From contig JAFIGV010000003.1 in the NCBI GenBank assembly GCA_017849575.1, positions 54,132 to 118,131 of the forward strand: a stretch of DNA of 64,000 bases, read 5' to 3'. This document shows positions 30,227 through 39,567 of this stretch, one piece after another. The notes below the pieces were generated by a model. That model made no database searches. It was given only the letters and a program-made list of their open reading frames with translations, and was not told where the DNA came from. Within the stretch, counting starts at the first letter, position 1, and the number at the start of each line of letters is the position of its first letter. Source of the stretch: Flavipsychrobacter sp. (GTDB lineage Bacteria > Bacteroidota > Bacteroidia > Chitinophagales > Chitinophagaceae). The position numbers and the translations under genes are program-made.

Positions 30227-30837
30227 ACTTAGACTACATTGATGCCCAAACCCCTTTAGATGAAGAAGAGAAAGACGGGCTGCTCATTCCTACCATTGCC
30301 ACCCGTGGCGAATTAGACGAGTTTGAGCAGCAGAATATTGAACAGGCTGTGCAGTGGACACTGGGGCGTTCCTTTAAGCCGGATACGGTTTTTACGGAGG
30401 AGTTCATCCGCATGGTGCATAAACGCATGTATGCCGATGTATGGGCATGGGCAGGTGAATTTCGCAAAACCAACAAGAACATTGGTATAGACAAATGGCA
30501 AATACCCACCGAGTTGAGGTACCTGCTGGATGACATCCGTTATTGGCACGAAAACAATACCTACCCACCAGATGAAATTGCAGTGCGGTTCAAACACCGC
30601 ATCGTAAGCATCCATTGTTTCGCCAATGGCAACGGCAGACACAGCCGCCTTATGGCCGACATCATCATTGAGAAAATCTACAAGCAGCCCGTATTCAGTT
30701 GGGGCGCTGCCCTGAGCTTGTCGATGGGTGCAGCCAACCTGTCCAGCGAAGGCGATGCCCGGGCAGCCTACCTCAAAGCTGTAAAAGCAGCCGACCAGGG
30801 CGATTACAGTTTACTCCTGGCTTTTGCCCGTTCCTGA
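30217..30837 (+). CDS. Mobile mystery protein B (Fic-domain protein)
   Basis: This 206-residue Fic protein of the TIGR02613 family contains the active-site motif HCFANGNGRHSR (Fic consensus HxFx(D/E/A)GNGRxxR) with the catalytic His, and FRKTNKNIGI upstream. Fic enzymes usually transfer AMP or related groups to target proteins. The pairing with HTH protein A suggests a toxin-antitoxin or addiction function. It is the last gene of the AT-rich island; only 55 bases separate it from the GC-richer chromosomal genes on the other strand. Confidence 0.92.
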   Translation: MGLDLDYIDAQTPLDEEEKDGLLIPTIATRGELDEFEQQNIEQAVQWTLGRSFKPDTVFTEEFIRMVHKRMYADVWAWAGEFRKTNKNIGIDKWQIPTELRYLLDDIRYWHENNTYPPDEIAVRFKHRIVSIHCFANGNGRHSRLMADIIIEKIYKQPVFSWGAALSLSMGAANLSSEGDARAAYLKAVKAADQGDYSLLLAFARS

Positions 30838-30892
30838 TAATTCCAATCACAGCCATTGTATGATGCCGGATATCAACCAAATTACTCAACCC

Positions 30893-31882
30893 TTACTTCT
30901 TTCTGAGTCGCAGCGGTGAAACAGACTGATACCGCAGAATCATTTTTATAACCTTTTGGCGGGTGCCGGCTACCAAACGTTCCTGTAGGGTGCGTAACAA
31001 ATACTGAGGATCGGCAGCAAGGGCCAGTGCCAGCTTTTGCGCGCGCTTGCTGCGCGATACCTGCGGATAGTCGAGGCCACAAGCTACTAATGCTCGGGCA
31101 TAAAGACTGGCAAAATGTTTCTTTTCGCTTTCACTGAGCACATCGTCAAAACGTCGGGTCATGGCCGGGATATCACTGATATACAACAGCTCGTTTACTT
31201 CATAGCGATTGCGGCCGTCGTAGATATTATTGTTCTGTATGCGCTTGGTCCAGAGCAGCTCGGTGGTGAAGCCTACCTGAGGTTTGCTCCGGAGCACAAG
31301 ATCGAGCAAGAGGCACCAGTCGTCGCCGATGCGCATTTCTTCGTTCCACGGGTGTAGTATGCTGCGACGAAAAAGAAGCGCAGAACTGGGGGAGATGCAT
31401 CCTGCCGTGTAAATTTTACGAAGGTGTTCGTAGCTCAACACTTGTTGACTGTCGTGACTGAACGAGAGGTATGGGCAATGGTTGCCAATGTAGTGCTCAA
31501 GGTAGTTGTAGAAATTGCCACCGGCAGTTTCCTGTTGCCAGTTACAAAATGCAAAATCGAGCTGATGCGTCGTGATCAGCTTGAACAAAGCTTCTACAAA
31601 TCCGGGCGCCCATTCGTCGTCGGAGTCGAGTGTGGCCACAAATTCGCCGCTGGCCTGCTGCAGTCCTGCATTTCTGGCCGAGCCCTGCCCGCCATTGGTT
31701 TTGTAACAGTACTGCACACCGGCGTAGCGGCTCACTACAGCCCGGGTGTCGTCGGTTGAGCCATCATCCACTACTATGATCTCAATATTAGGATAGGTTT
31801 GTGCCAGAGCAGAGCGTATGGCCCGTTCCACAATGCCGGCCCTGTTATAGGTGGGTATGATTACAGATACTTTAGGTAACAT
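30893..31882 (-). CDS. Glycosyltransferase family 2 protein
   Basis: This 329-residue GT-A-type enzyme contains VSVIIPTYNRAGIVERAIRS, VVDDGSTDDT, GGQGSARNAGL and the metal-binding ATLDSDDEW. It is cytosolic or membrane-peripheral and adds a sugar from a nucleotide-sugar to a glycan. The start overlaps the upstream GT4 stop by one base (TAATG), so translation is coupled. It is the third gene of the operon with the ABC exporter and GT4. Its complete C-terminus ends 55 bases from the AT-rich island. Confidence 0.92.
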   Translation of the reverse strand: MLPKVSVIIPTYNRAGIVERAIRSALAQTYPNIEIIVVDDGSTDDTRAVVSRYAGVQYCYKTNGGQGSARNAGLQQASGEFVATLDSDDEWAPGFVEALFKLITTHQLDFAFCNWQQETAGGNFYNYLEHYIGNHCPYLSFSHDSQQVLSYEHLRKIYTAGCISPSSALLFRRSILHPWNEEMRIGDDWCLLLDLVLRSKPQVGFTTELLWTKRIQNNNIYDGRNRYEVNELLYISDIPAMTRRFDDVLSESEKKHFASLYARALVACGLDYPQVSRSKRAQKLALALAADPQYLLRTLQERLVAGTRQKVIKMILRYQSVSPLRLRKK

Positions 31883-33009
31883 TACAGTGCTTGGTTGTCA
31901 ATAATTTCAAATAGTATTTGCTCCGACGGGCGACTAAAGGCTGCATGGACAGCCTGAAAACATTCGAGCCCCATTTCTTGCCAACGGCTTTGCTGCTGCC
32001 AGGCACGTTCAAGAGCTTCATCGAGTCCTGCCACAGTGGGTGCGCCAACAAAACCCAGCCTTTGATCCTCGAGCATTTCCTTGCATCCTCCCGCATCGGT
32101 AACAATGGCCGTTCGCCCGGCTGCCATGGCTTCCAGCAGCACGATGGGCAGCCCTTCAAAATGTGAAGACAGTATCAATGCGTGATAGTCGTTCCAGATG
32201 GCAGCACCATCGGGCACATGATCTTCTACGGATGCAGATGAAAGCCCGAAATACGTTATCAGGTCTTTTAGCGCTCTTTGATCTTCCCCCTTACCAATAA
32301 AGGCAACGCTGAGGGGCCGCGAACGCCACTTGTCCTGAGCTAATACCCGTAGCAAACGGTCTTGTCCTTTGTCCAGAAAATAGAACCGACCTACGCAGGC
32401 AAGTCTGAGGCCGGTGCCGGCATCTGGCCAGGGCAGCGGTGCAGGGCGCAGGCTTACGGGTGGGTGTACCACAAGGGCATTGTCCAGTTTTCGGCATAGC
32501 TGCATCTCGGTAATCTCGAGCGCATGGCGTGATACAAAAATGTTTTTTCTTGCTCGCGCAGTTGTAGCCCTGAGGTAGTCAAGTTCGCCACTAAGGGGCC
32601 AGGCTATTTCTACAGCTTTGTTAGCAAGGGTAATGTAGGGGATGCCCAGTTGCATGGCCACGTAGGCATACACCATACCATCAAAATTCACACCCTGCGA
32701 TACGACCACAAGGTCTGGACTCAGTTCGTGAAGCAGCACTTCGAGGTGGCGCTGATAATCGTTGCAGGTACGATGCAATGTGCTGGTGCGGGAAAACTTT
32801 CGGAAAAGCGACCGGTCCGACCGGATGGCAATGATCTCCACACCCATGGCCCGGAGTGCAGCTATGCGAGGATGTTGCGGGTCGGGGTCCACGCGCAGAA
32901 GGCTTAGCTTATACCCCTGCCGGAGCAATAAGGGCACCGTACGGCTCCACAGCTCTTCGCTGCCGCCCCAGGTATCTGCAATGGAAGTGATAAAGGCAAT
33001 ATGTTTCAT
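31882..33009 (-). CDS. Glycosyltransferase family 4 protein
   Basis: This 375-residue GT-B-type enzyme has an N-terminal FITSIADTWGGSEELWSR segment like acceptor-binding regions of GT4 enzymes, CVGRFYFLDKGQDRLL, and the C-terminal donor-site pattern LILSSHFEGLPIVLLEAMAAGR with E-x7-E spacing. It is transcribed between the ABC transporter gene (1-nt gap) and the GT2 gene, so it likely builds the exported glycan or glycolipid. Confidence 0.9.
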   Translation of the reverse strand: MKHIAFITSIADTWGGSEELWSRTVPLLLRQGYKLSLLRVDPDPQHPRIAALRAMGVEIIAIRSDRSLFRKFSRTSTLHRTCNDYQRHLEVLLHELSPDLVVVSQGVNFDGMVYAYVAMQLGIPYITLANKAVEIAWPLSGELDYLRATTARARKNIFVSRHALEITEMQLCRKLDNALVVHPPVSLRPAPLPWPDAGTGLRLACVGRFYFLDKGQDRLLRVLAQDKWRSRPLSVAFIGKGEDQRALKDLITYFGLSSASVEDHVPDGAAIWNDYHALILSSHFEGLPIVLLEAMAAGRTAIVTDAGGCKEMLEDQRLGFVGAPTVAGLDEALERAWQQQSRWQEMGLECFQAVHAAFSRPSEQILFEIIDNQAL

Positions 33010-33010
33010 G

Positions 33011-34852
33011 CTATGAAAGGGTTAGCGGTTTTATGGCATCTTCTGTTTCGGGTGTGCGTCTTGCGGCAAAGAGCATGGCATAGGCTCCGTTCAGGTTCAT
33101 GAGCTCGTCGTGCGTGCCCTGCTCGATCACCCTGCCGTGTTCTACCATGTAGATATAGTCTGCATGGGTCACTGTGGTAAGGCGGTGTGAGATGATCAGT
33201 GCGCCCCGTCCCTCAAGTCTTTTGCGGAGGTCGGTTACCAACTGATGTTCGGAAATGGCATCTACCGCACTTGTTGCTTCATCAAGCAAAACAAAAAGGC
33301 TGTCGCGGTAAAAAGCACGCGCTATGGCAAGCTTTTGCCACTGGCCGGTGCTGAGGTCTGTGCCTTCCGTAAAAGCCTTACCCAGTTGGGTGGACAATCC
33401 ATGTTGCACATGATGAAGGATGTCGCTGCCATTAGCCTTGGCCAGACATGCTTCCGCCCGAAGGTTATCTATGGCCAGCTCAATATCTCCATAAGCAATG
33501 TTTTCGGCCAGGGTGCTGTGATACTGACCAAAGTCCTGAAACACTACGCCGAAAAGTTTTCTGTAGTCGTGCTCGGAATAACGGGTTACCGGCTCGCCGT
33601 TCAGATATATGGCCCCGCCGTCGGGCTCATACAGGCGCAGCAATAATTTGATCAATGTTGATTTTCCGGCTCCGTTCAGCCCTACCACTGCGGTCACTTT
33701 ACCGGCTGGTATTTCCAGATCAATACCCTGCAACACGGGTTGGAAGCTTCCGGGATACGCAAAGCGGAGACCCCGGACGGTCAGGCTTGCACCGGCCTCG
33801 CGGGGTATGGGTTTGCCCGTATCCTCACTTACACGGGCAGACAGGGCCAGGAAGCGGAACAGATAGCCCGCAAGTTTATTATTGTCATAGAGAGCAGATA
33901 TGTTTTGCGACAACGCCTGGACCTGATTGTAGGCCTGTGGGATCGTCATCACTACCATGGTGATATCACCATAGCCGATATTTCCCGATAAGGCACTGCG
34001 TACCAGAAAACCAAGTACAAAAAAACCGCCCAACACAGCAAGCAGTGATGTGACGAGCTCGAACAACATCTGGTAACGGCTGTTTTGTATTTTCTTTTGG
34101 TGGATGCGGTGGCGGATGGTCATGTACTGCTCCCGGAAGAACGGGCCGAGGTTATAGGTCTTGATCTCTTTGGCCAGTTTGTTGTCCGTAAGCAGCCAGC
34201 TAAAATAACCGGCTTTGCGTTCCAGCTCACTATGCTTCAGGCGCCAGGCCAGCAATTTTTTGGAGAAGTAGATGCGCACCAGCATGGCAGGTGCTACCAG
34301 CAGGATGAGGATGGGGATGAGCCAAACACTTACCTGAAAAGCAAATACAGAAATGACGGTTAGTCCTGCAATATTTTTCAGAATGCTCAGCAGGTTGAGC
34401 AACACTACATGCGGCCTGTCTGTGCCCGCCTGCCTTGCTCGAAAAAGGGTGTCGAAATATTCCGGACTGTCATAGAAGCTCATGTCGAGCTCCACCGCTT
34501 TGTCGTGGATCATTTTGTCCATGATCTCACTGAGACGCACACCCAGCAGGTCCGTAAAAAAGGCACTGATAATTCTCACCAGCGTGTACACCACCGTGAC
34601 GGCCACCGCCGCCAAAAAGCTCTCTTTGATGAGTTCCGTTGTCTTTCCTGCCGACTGTACAAAGCCGGAAAGTGCATTAAACAGATCGCGACAGTATAGC
34701 AGCACTGCGTAAAGACCCGCATTCTCCAACAGAAGCAAAAACACGGTCAGCGCTACGTAAAAAGCATCTTTCTTCCATATGAGCCCCAACACGCGCAAAA
34801 TATATACGCGGTCCTTTATTAACGTGTTCCTATCGCGGGTCGAATGGTTCAT
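33011..34852 (-). CDS. ABC transporter, fused permease and ATP-binding protein
   Basis: This 613-residue half-transporter has six membrane segments in the first 320 residues and an ATPase domain with Walker A GLNGAGKSTL, Q-loop VFQDFGQ, signature LSTGQWQKLAIARAF (Thr in place of the usual Gly), Walker B FVLLDEATS and switch His ISHR. It likely works as a homodimer exporting a lipid-linked sugar, peptide or drug. It leads an operon with two glycosyltransferases. A 12-bp palindrome and a TAATTTTG box lie just upstream. Confidence 0.9.
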   Translation of the reverse strand: MNHSTRDRNTLIKDRVYILRVLGLIWKKDAFYVALTVFLLLLENAGLYAVLLYCRDLFNALSGFVQSAGKTTELIKESFLAAVAVTVVYTLVRIISAFFTDLLGVRLSEIMDKMIHDKAVELDMSFYDSPEYFDTLFRARQAGTDRPHVVLLNLLSILKNIAGLTVISVFAFQVSVWLIPILILLVAPAMLVRIYFSKKLLAWRLKHSELERKAGYFSWLLTDNKLAKEIKTYNLGPFFREQYMTIRHRIHQKKIQNSRYQMLFELVTSLLAVLGGFFVLGFLVRSALSGNIGYGDITMVVMTIPQAYNQVQALSQNISALYDNNKLAGYLFRFLALSARVSEDTGKPIPREAGASLTVRGLRFAYPGSFQPVLQGIDLEIPAGKVTAVVGLNGAGKSTLIKLLLRLYEPDGGAIYLNGEPVTRYSEHDYRKLFGVVFQDFGQYHSTLAENIAYGDIELAIDNLRAEACLAKANGSDILHHVQHGLSTQLGKAFTEGTDLSTGQWQKLAIARAFYRDSLFVLLDEATSAVDAISEHQLVTDLRKRLEGRGALIISHRLTTVTHADYIYMVEHGRVIEQGTHDELMNLNGAYAMLFAARRTPETEDAIKPLTLS

Positions 34853-34874
34853 TCTTTAAAATAATAATCGTTGA

Positions 34875-34886
34875 TTCCGATCGGAA
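34875..34886. promoter_or_regulatory. 12-bp palindrome TTCCGATCGGAA upstream of the ABC/glycosyltransferase operon
   Basis: This perfect palindrome lies 23 bases before the ABC gene start. A minus-strand TAATTTTG -7 box lies at 34915-34922, upstream of it, so a bound repressor would sit in the early transcribed region. No -33 element was found. Confidence 0.4.
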
Positions 34887-34979
34887 ATATTGCCCGACAA
34901 GATAATCCAAACTACAAAATTAAAATAACGTTAATCGACTCTCTCGTTACAATCGAAAGATGTCCATCAGGTTACTTCA

Positions 34980-35822
34980 TTAATCAATTCTTTTCTTCAG
35001 TTTGATTTCCAGTATTTCAGCCACCAGGTAGGGCAGGGTGCCGGCTCTGAGATATGCGGTATGTTCGGGGTTTTGAAATTCAAACAAACACCCGCCTTCA
35101 AAGTCGGCGTGATAGCCGGGGGTATTTATTTGTTCGATACTCAGACCTGCTTTACCGGCTGCCGACAGCACCTCACAGACATCGTAGATGGTGTAGAGAT
35201 ATTCTTTGAGTGTGAGATAGACAATTTCCTGCTGGTTCTTTTTCTGTTCCGGCTTCAGTAACGGCTTTTTGTAAAAGTCTTTAATGAAAATGAAACCGCC
35301 GGGCCTGAGTACCGCCACTGCCGACTTCAGCACTGCTTTCAGGTCGCGGGCATATCCCAGAGATTCCATGAAATACACGGCATCGAAAGTATCCGGAGCG
35401 AATAATTGCGCCAGCGATTCGAAATTACCAGCCTGCACTTGCACCTGTTCATCGAGGTGGTGCGCGGTGATGTATTTACGGGCATGGTCCACCTGTGCGT
35501 TGCTAACCGTCACCCCATGTATCATGGCACCGGTCTTTTGGGCCAGCGGCACGGCTACGCCACATACACCGCAGCCGGCGTCCAAAAGTTTCATTCCGCT
35601 CCGGATGCCCATGCATTCCGCCAGATAGCCGATATAGCCATCTGCGTCTATAGGGCGCACGGCCTGAAAGATCGGCCCGTAGGCAGCAAGGTATTGGTCA
35701 GTGGTTTTGTCGTAATAGTGCCCGATGGCTTTAGGGTCCGGTTTGCTCCACTTTACCTCGAAGGCTTGCTTTGCTGTGCGGATCTTATTTCGGAGCGCAC
35801 GGACTCGTTGTCTTAGCATCAA
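34980..35822 (-). CDS. SAM-dependent class I methyltransferase
   Basis: In this 280-residue protein the SAM-binding motif I is LLDAGCGVCGVAVPLA, followed by HGVTVSNAQVDHARKYI, AGNFESLAQLF, FDAVYFMESLGY and VLRPGGFIFIKDFY. The arrangement is like cyclopropane-fatty-acid/sterol/tocopherol methyltransferases (VTVSNAQ). A small lipid-like or polyketide/terpenoid acceptor is possible given the UbiA-like gene transcribed divergently. The N-terminal 30 residues are basic and helical. Confidence 0.88.
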   Translation of the reverse strand: MMLRQRVRALRNKIRTAKQAFEVKWSKPDPKAIGHYYDKTTDQYLAAYGPIFQAVRPIDADGYIGYLAECMGIRSGMKLLDAGCGVCGVAVPLAQKTGAMIHGVTVSNAQVDHARKYITAHHLDEQVQVQAGNFESLAQLFAPDTFDAVYFMESLGYARDLKAVLKSAVAVLRPGGFIFIKDFYKKPLLKPEQKKNQQEIVYLTLKEYLYTIYDVCEVLSAAGKAGLSIEQINTPGYHADFEGGCLFEFQNPEHTAYLRAGTLPYLVAEILEIKLKKRID

Positions 35823-35988
35823 TTGTCGTTTTTCAGTCTCGGTTGCGCAAAAACCTGACGGGTAGTGATTTGTGTTTAAGGTATGGGGTCAGAAAACCGG
35901 CACACTCCGGCTGCAAAACCACTGCTATAGCGGCGCGGCAGAAAGAGATGTTTGGAGATCTGTTTTCTAAGGCTGAAATTAGCGCAGG

Positions 35989-37032
35989 ATGAGTAGGCAA
36001 CCAAAAAATAGTAGGCTGGCGGGTTTGATAAGGGTATATGACTGGTGGGCTTACAAGATTCCGCCGATGATGCTGATGCTCTACCTGCTGGCCTGGATGG
36101 GCAACTGCACGATGGTACGTACAGCGGTAGTAAGCCTTTTTGCCTTGCTCATGCTCTGCGTGGGAGCAGTGTACACAAGTCTGATCAATGATGCAGCCGA
36201 CAGGGAAGAAGATATCTCCGCCGGAAAAAAAAATACACTGAGCACGCTTAGCCCGCAGAGGAGGAGGATGCTGCTGATCGTCGCGTCTGCCGCGGCATTG
36301 GTATGTTGCGGGCTTGTTTATCGCTTTGCGGGCCTGCAGGCATTTCTGTTCTATGCATTGGCCTACCTCTGCAATACCTTGTACAGCCTGCGGCCGATAA
36401 GGCTGAAACGGTTTCCTTTTGTGGGGATCCTTGCCGATGCCGGCGGCGAACAGATGTTCCCTACCCTCTTTATCGCCGCCCTTGCGCAGTATTTCTTTCT
36501 GCCCGGTGGCGACGCTAAACTGGTGATACTTACCGCGGTTTGGTCCTTGAGCTTCGGCTTGCGCAATATTCTTTATCATCAGTGTCGCGATTTGGAACAA
36601 GATAGAAAGATCGGGGCCTCTACACTACCCATACGTTATGGGCTTACCAACATGCGTCAGTTGGGCTGGTTTTTCATTTGGGTAGAACTGCTTGCCTGGG
36701 CTGCCTTGCTAACGGTTACCGGGGCGTGGTTTCTTGTAATGGGCGTAGCGATGTATCTGCCCTATCTCCTGCGCCTGAAAAAATTAGGCGTTAGCATTGT
36801 TCCCATTGTGGCGCCCACCGCCGGACCCTATCATGTACTTAATGGCGAACTCTACCAGGTTTTTCTACCGTCGGTGCTGCTGATGGCACTCCTGATGCAT
36901 GGCTACGCCTTTCTTGCCCTGATGCTGGTGCATGCAGCACTGTTTTGGGGCGGCTTTTTTCGGGTCTATCGCATGAGCCTGCTGTATCCTTTGCTGCACC
37001 GTGCCCGCAGAAAGCTGGGTCTGCGCATATAG
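35989..37032 (+). CDS. UbiA-family prenyltransferase-like membrane protein
   Basis: This 347-residue protein has about nine membrane helices and two aspartate-rich motifs: NDAADREED (first, NDxxDxxxD form) and CRDLEQDRKIGASTLPIRYG (second, DxxxD form). These bind the Mg-diphosphate of an isoprenoid donor in UbiA enzymes. It is too divergent to assign the substrate. The methyltransferase gene is divergent to it (166-bp gap), and a PAP2 phosphatase gene follows, which would suit prenyl- or glycolipid metabolism (inference). Confidence 0.85.
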   Translation: MSRQPKNSRLAGLIRVYDWWAYKIPPMMLMLYLLAWMGNCTMVRTAVVSLFALLMLCVGAVYTSLINDAADREEDISAGKKNTLSTLSPQRRRMLLIVASAAALVCCGLVYRFAGLQAFLFYALAYLCNTLYSLRPIRLKRFPFVGILADAGGEQMFPTLFIAALAQYFFLPGGDAKLVILTAVWSLSFGLRNILYHQCRDLEQDRKIGASTLPIRYGLTNMRQLGWFFIWVELLAWAALLTVTGAWFLVMGVAMYLPYLLRLKKLGVSIVPIVAPTAGPYHVLNGELYQVFLPSVLLMALLMHGYAFLALMLVHAALFWGGFFRVYRMSLLYPLLHRARRKLGLRI

Positions 37033-37115
37033 CGGCCAGGGCGCCTGTTCAACAGCTACATCAGAGGCTGGCTTTATTTTTTTGTTAGCATGTAGCGGAC
37101 AAAAAATGTGTGAGA

Positions 37116-37949
37116 ATGAGCAGGCTGATTTTTTTATTTGCATGGATGTTCATGTTTGCGTCAACTGTTGTGGCACAAGACCGCGACAGTCTGGATCAGT
37201 TGCAGACCCTACCAGACACACCTGATATTGCGCCTACCGGCAGTGCCGTTGTAGATAGTGTGGTTAAAGACGTAGTAACCCCCATCCGGCCTAAAGGCTT
37301 GTCCTGGAAACCTGTGGTGATTCCTGTTGCTATGATCACCTATGGTGCACTTGCTACTACGAATGGCTGGCTGAAACAGATCAATGAAGAAGCGAGAGAA
37401 GACTTGTTTCTCAATCGGTCGAATCAAAAACCGCTGCATATCGATAACTACACTATTTACGCCCCTGCCGTGGCCGTATTTGGGTTAAAGATCGCCGGCG
37501 TAAAGAGCAAACACAATTTTGTGGACTGCGGACTGCTCTATGCCATGTCCAATGGCATCGCCAATGGAGTGGTTTTTGCTACCAAAGGACTTACAGGAAT
37601 TTCCAGGCCGGATAGTTCCGATAAGTATTCATTTCCTTCGGGCCATACTGCGGCCGCGTTCGTCAGTGCAGAATTTCTAAGGCAGGAATATAAAGATGTG
37701 TCTCCCTGGATTGGAGCGGCGGGCTATCTGGTTGCTGCAGGCACGGGCTTTCTCAGAATCTACAACAACAAGCACTGGTTTAATGATGTAATAGCCGGAG
37801 CAGGCATAGGTATTCTCTCTACACGGTTATCTTATTTCCTTTACCCGAAACTGAAAAATCTGATCATCCGTAAAGCAGACAACAGCTCTGCGTTCATGCC
37901 GACCTTCGATGGACAAAGTTTTGGTTTTGTGTATGTTCAGAATTTCTAA
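37116..37949 (+). CDS. PAP2-family (phosphatidic acid phosphatase type 2) protein
   Basis: This 277-residue protein has an N-terminal signal (SRLIFLFAWMFMFASTVVAQ) and the three PAP2 active-site motifs in order: KGLTGISRP, PSGHTAAA and RIYNNKHWFNDVIAG. It removes phosphate from lipid phosphates on the periplasmic side. Unlike typical PAP2 enzymes, the helices are short and the body may be largely periplasmic. The ATG at 37116 is preferred over GTG 37110. A role in recycling prenyl or undecaprenyl phosphates is plausible. Confidence 0.88.
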   Translation: MSRLIFLFAWMFMFASTVVAQDRDSLDQLQTLPDTPDIAPTGSAVVDSVVKDVVTPIRPKGLSWKPVVIPVAMITYGALATTNGWLKQINEEAREDLFLNRSNQKPLHIDNYTIYAPAVAVFGLKIAGVKSKHNFVDCGLLYAMSNGIANGVVFATKGLTGISRPDSSDKYSFPSGHTAAAFVSAEFLRQEYKDVSPWIGAAGYLVAAGTGFLRIYNNKHWFNDVIAGAGIGILSTRLSYFLYPKLKNLIIRKADNSSAFMPTFDGQSFGFVYVQNF

Positions 37950-38378
37950 GACCGGATTCTATTGCCGTCAATGCCTCTTCCCATAACGCTTTCGGCTTTG
38001 GTTCCCTAACGGAGCAACTTCCAGGTTTTCAAACCAGACATTAAGTGGTTTCGCAAAGTGATGCGATGAAGATGGACATGAACCGAAAATTCTTCCCTCG
38101 CGCTACAATTTCTCAAGAAAAGAAAAAAGGTATGGCAGACTTCATGGAATTCCTCTCAGGGTGCAGAAAAAAAGATTACCACGCTCTCACCCATTCTCGG
38201 GATTGACAATTTTCAAAAAAGCCTGCAACTTTGATTGGGACTCATGTTCCATCAGCTTTTTTAAATTACCGATGCTTGTTCCACCGAAGAATCAGTAACT
38301 AATCGAGCTCGAAAACATGCTCAGATGAAAATTTTAGAAAGATCTACCGTTCAGTTTTAAACTTCCTTCAAATTACTT
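37950..38378. other. 429-bp intergenic region
   Basis: No ORF of note, tRNA or clear repeat is visible. A weak inverted pair, GGTTTTCAAACC (38032-38043), is present. No TAnnTTTG promoter was located close to the next gene. Confidence 0.4.
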
Positions 38379-39425
38379 ATGAACCTGATTAATATATCAC
38401 GTACACTCGCTGTATTCCTGTTTACGCAAGTCACGTCGGCCTCTGCACAGTCTTGGTTGAAGTTCTACAGACTTACCAACCAAGCGGAGCTGGCTATTTG
38501 TGCGGACAAGCTGAATGCGGCGAATGAACTATATCACAAAGCATTTGCGCTGAACAATAAATCATGGACCAATGAAAGTCTTCTCAACTCTTTTCACGTT
38601 GCGATGGCCGTGAGGGATTCTGACTTTGCAAAAAGACAGTTCAAAGCGTATGTATCCCGAGGGATGCCCAAAAAATTTTTCGAGCGGCGCATCGTGAAGT
38701 TTTATCATGGATTTGACAGTCTGCGTGTTGAACAATGGTATTCGAAGTTCAATGACACCAGCCTTTTTAACCTTGATTTCAATAAAAAGGCAAAGAAGCT
38801 GTATGATGACGATCAGGGTGTGCGTTCTTTTCTTGGCACCATCGGGATTGGCAGGCGCGAAACGGATATTGATGAAGTAGTAGATCGTAGAAACCAGGCC
38901 ATACTGGATCAGATGCTTGACGCTCTACCCCCGTTGGACTCAGTAAGTCTTAATGTTTTTAATCGCTTGGGAGGTAAGAACTATCTAATTGTGGCGTACC
39001 ACTATCTTCAACTTCTGCCGAGAGAAACAGACTCTGTGAAGTTTCTGAGAAAGCTTTATGAAGGCCTGGCGAACTACAAAACCGATCCGAAATATTTTGC
39101 TTTTTTATTCGAACCATGGACGGTCCACCGCACGATCTACCTTAACGATAGCATCTACGTTTCTGAACCACTGACTTTCGAGGCATATGGACTGAATAAC
39201 AAAATTTTTCCGCCTTGCATGGAGGATAGCTATATCCGTCGTCTCGACAGCACACGTGCGCGCTTTGGATTATGTTGCGTTAGAGATATTCTTACAAAAT
39301 TACAGTTCACCAATTCAGAAAAGAATGATCACAGGTATGGTATTATCCCTGAGGTCGGTTTTGTTTTGGATGTGGAAACAGAGGAAGATTTAGCCAGGTA
39401 CGTCAACCAGGAATGTCTGAGGTAG
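38379..39425 (+). CDS. Secreted hypothetical protein
   Basis: This 348-residue protein has a signal peptide (ISRTLAVFLFTQVTSASAQ). The first part is TPR-like (AICADKLNAANELYHKAFAL, SLLNSFHVAMAVRDSDFAKR). The C-terminal half contains no motif I can name, though the pattern resembles DUF6624-type proteins (VRSFLGTIGIGRRETDIDEVVDRRNQAIL is a possible family block; low certainty). It is followed by a region shared with the convergent gcvP terminator. Confidence 0.6.
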   Translation: MNLINISRTLAVFLFTQVTSASAQSWLKFYRLTNQAELAICADKLNAANELYHKAFALNNKSWTNESLLNSFHVAMAVRDSDFAKRQFKAYVSRGMPKKFFERRIVKFYHGFDSLRVEQWYSKFNDTSLFNLDFNKKAKKLYDDDQGVRSFLGTIGIGRRETDIDEVVDRRNQAILDQMLDALPPLDSVSLNVFNRLGGKNYLIVAYHYLQLLPRETDSVKFLRKLYEGLANYKTDPKYFAFLFEPWTVHRTIYLNDSIYVSEPLTFEAYGLNNKIFPPCMEDSYIRRLDSTRARFGLCCVRDILTKLQFTNSEKNDHRYGIIPEVGFVLDVETEEDLARYVNQECLR

Positions 39426-39517
39426 GATCATGATGAATAATAAACTGCTTAAGATTTTGCAACAGCCCAAATAGCACTTTCTGCTCAGAAGTTTTCCTCA
39501 GTACATGGAACCTAAAT

Positions 39518-39547
39518 AAAAAACTGCCCACGTTTCCGCAGGCAGTT
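39518..39547 (-). terminator. Rho-independent terminator of gcvP
   Basis: On the minus strand AACTGCC (39547-39541) pairs with GGCAGTT (39528-39522), followed by a T-run (39523-39518). It begins 20 nt after the gcvP stop. Confidence 0.85.
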
Positions 39548-39567
39548 CGTGCTAAGAAAATTATTGC

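Noticed and set aside
1..30837. Conjugation or integrase genes that would define an ICE
   Set aside because: None of the genes in the window shows relaxase, Tra or recombinase motifs; the island call rests on composition, cargo and remnants.
35833..36600. Minus-strand open frame of 255 codons over the UbiA-like gene
   Set aside because: Rich in Gln/His/Arg and without any family pattern, while the opposite strand has clear UbiA motifs and membrane helices.
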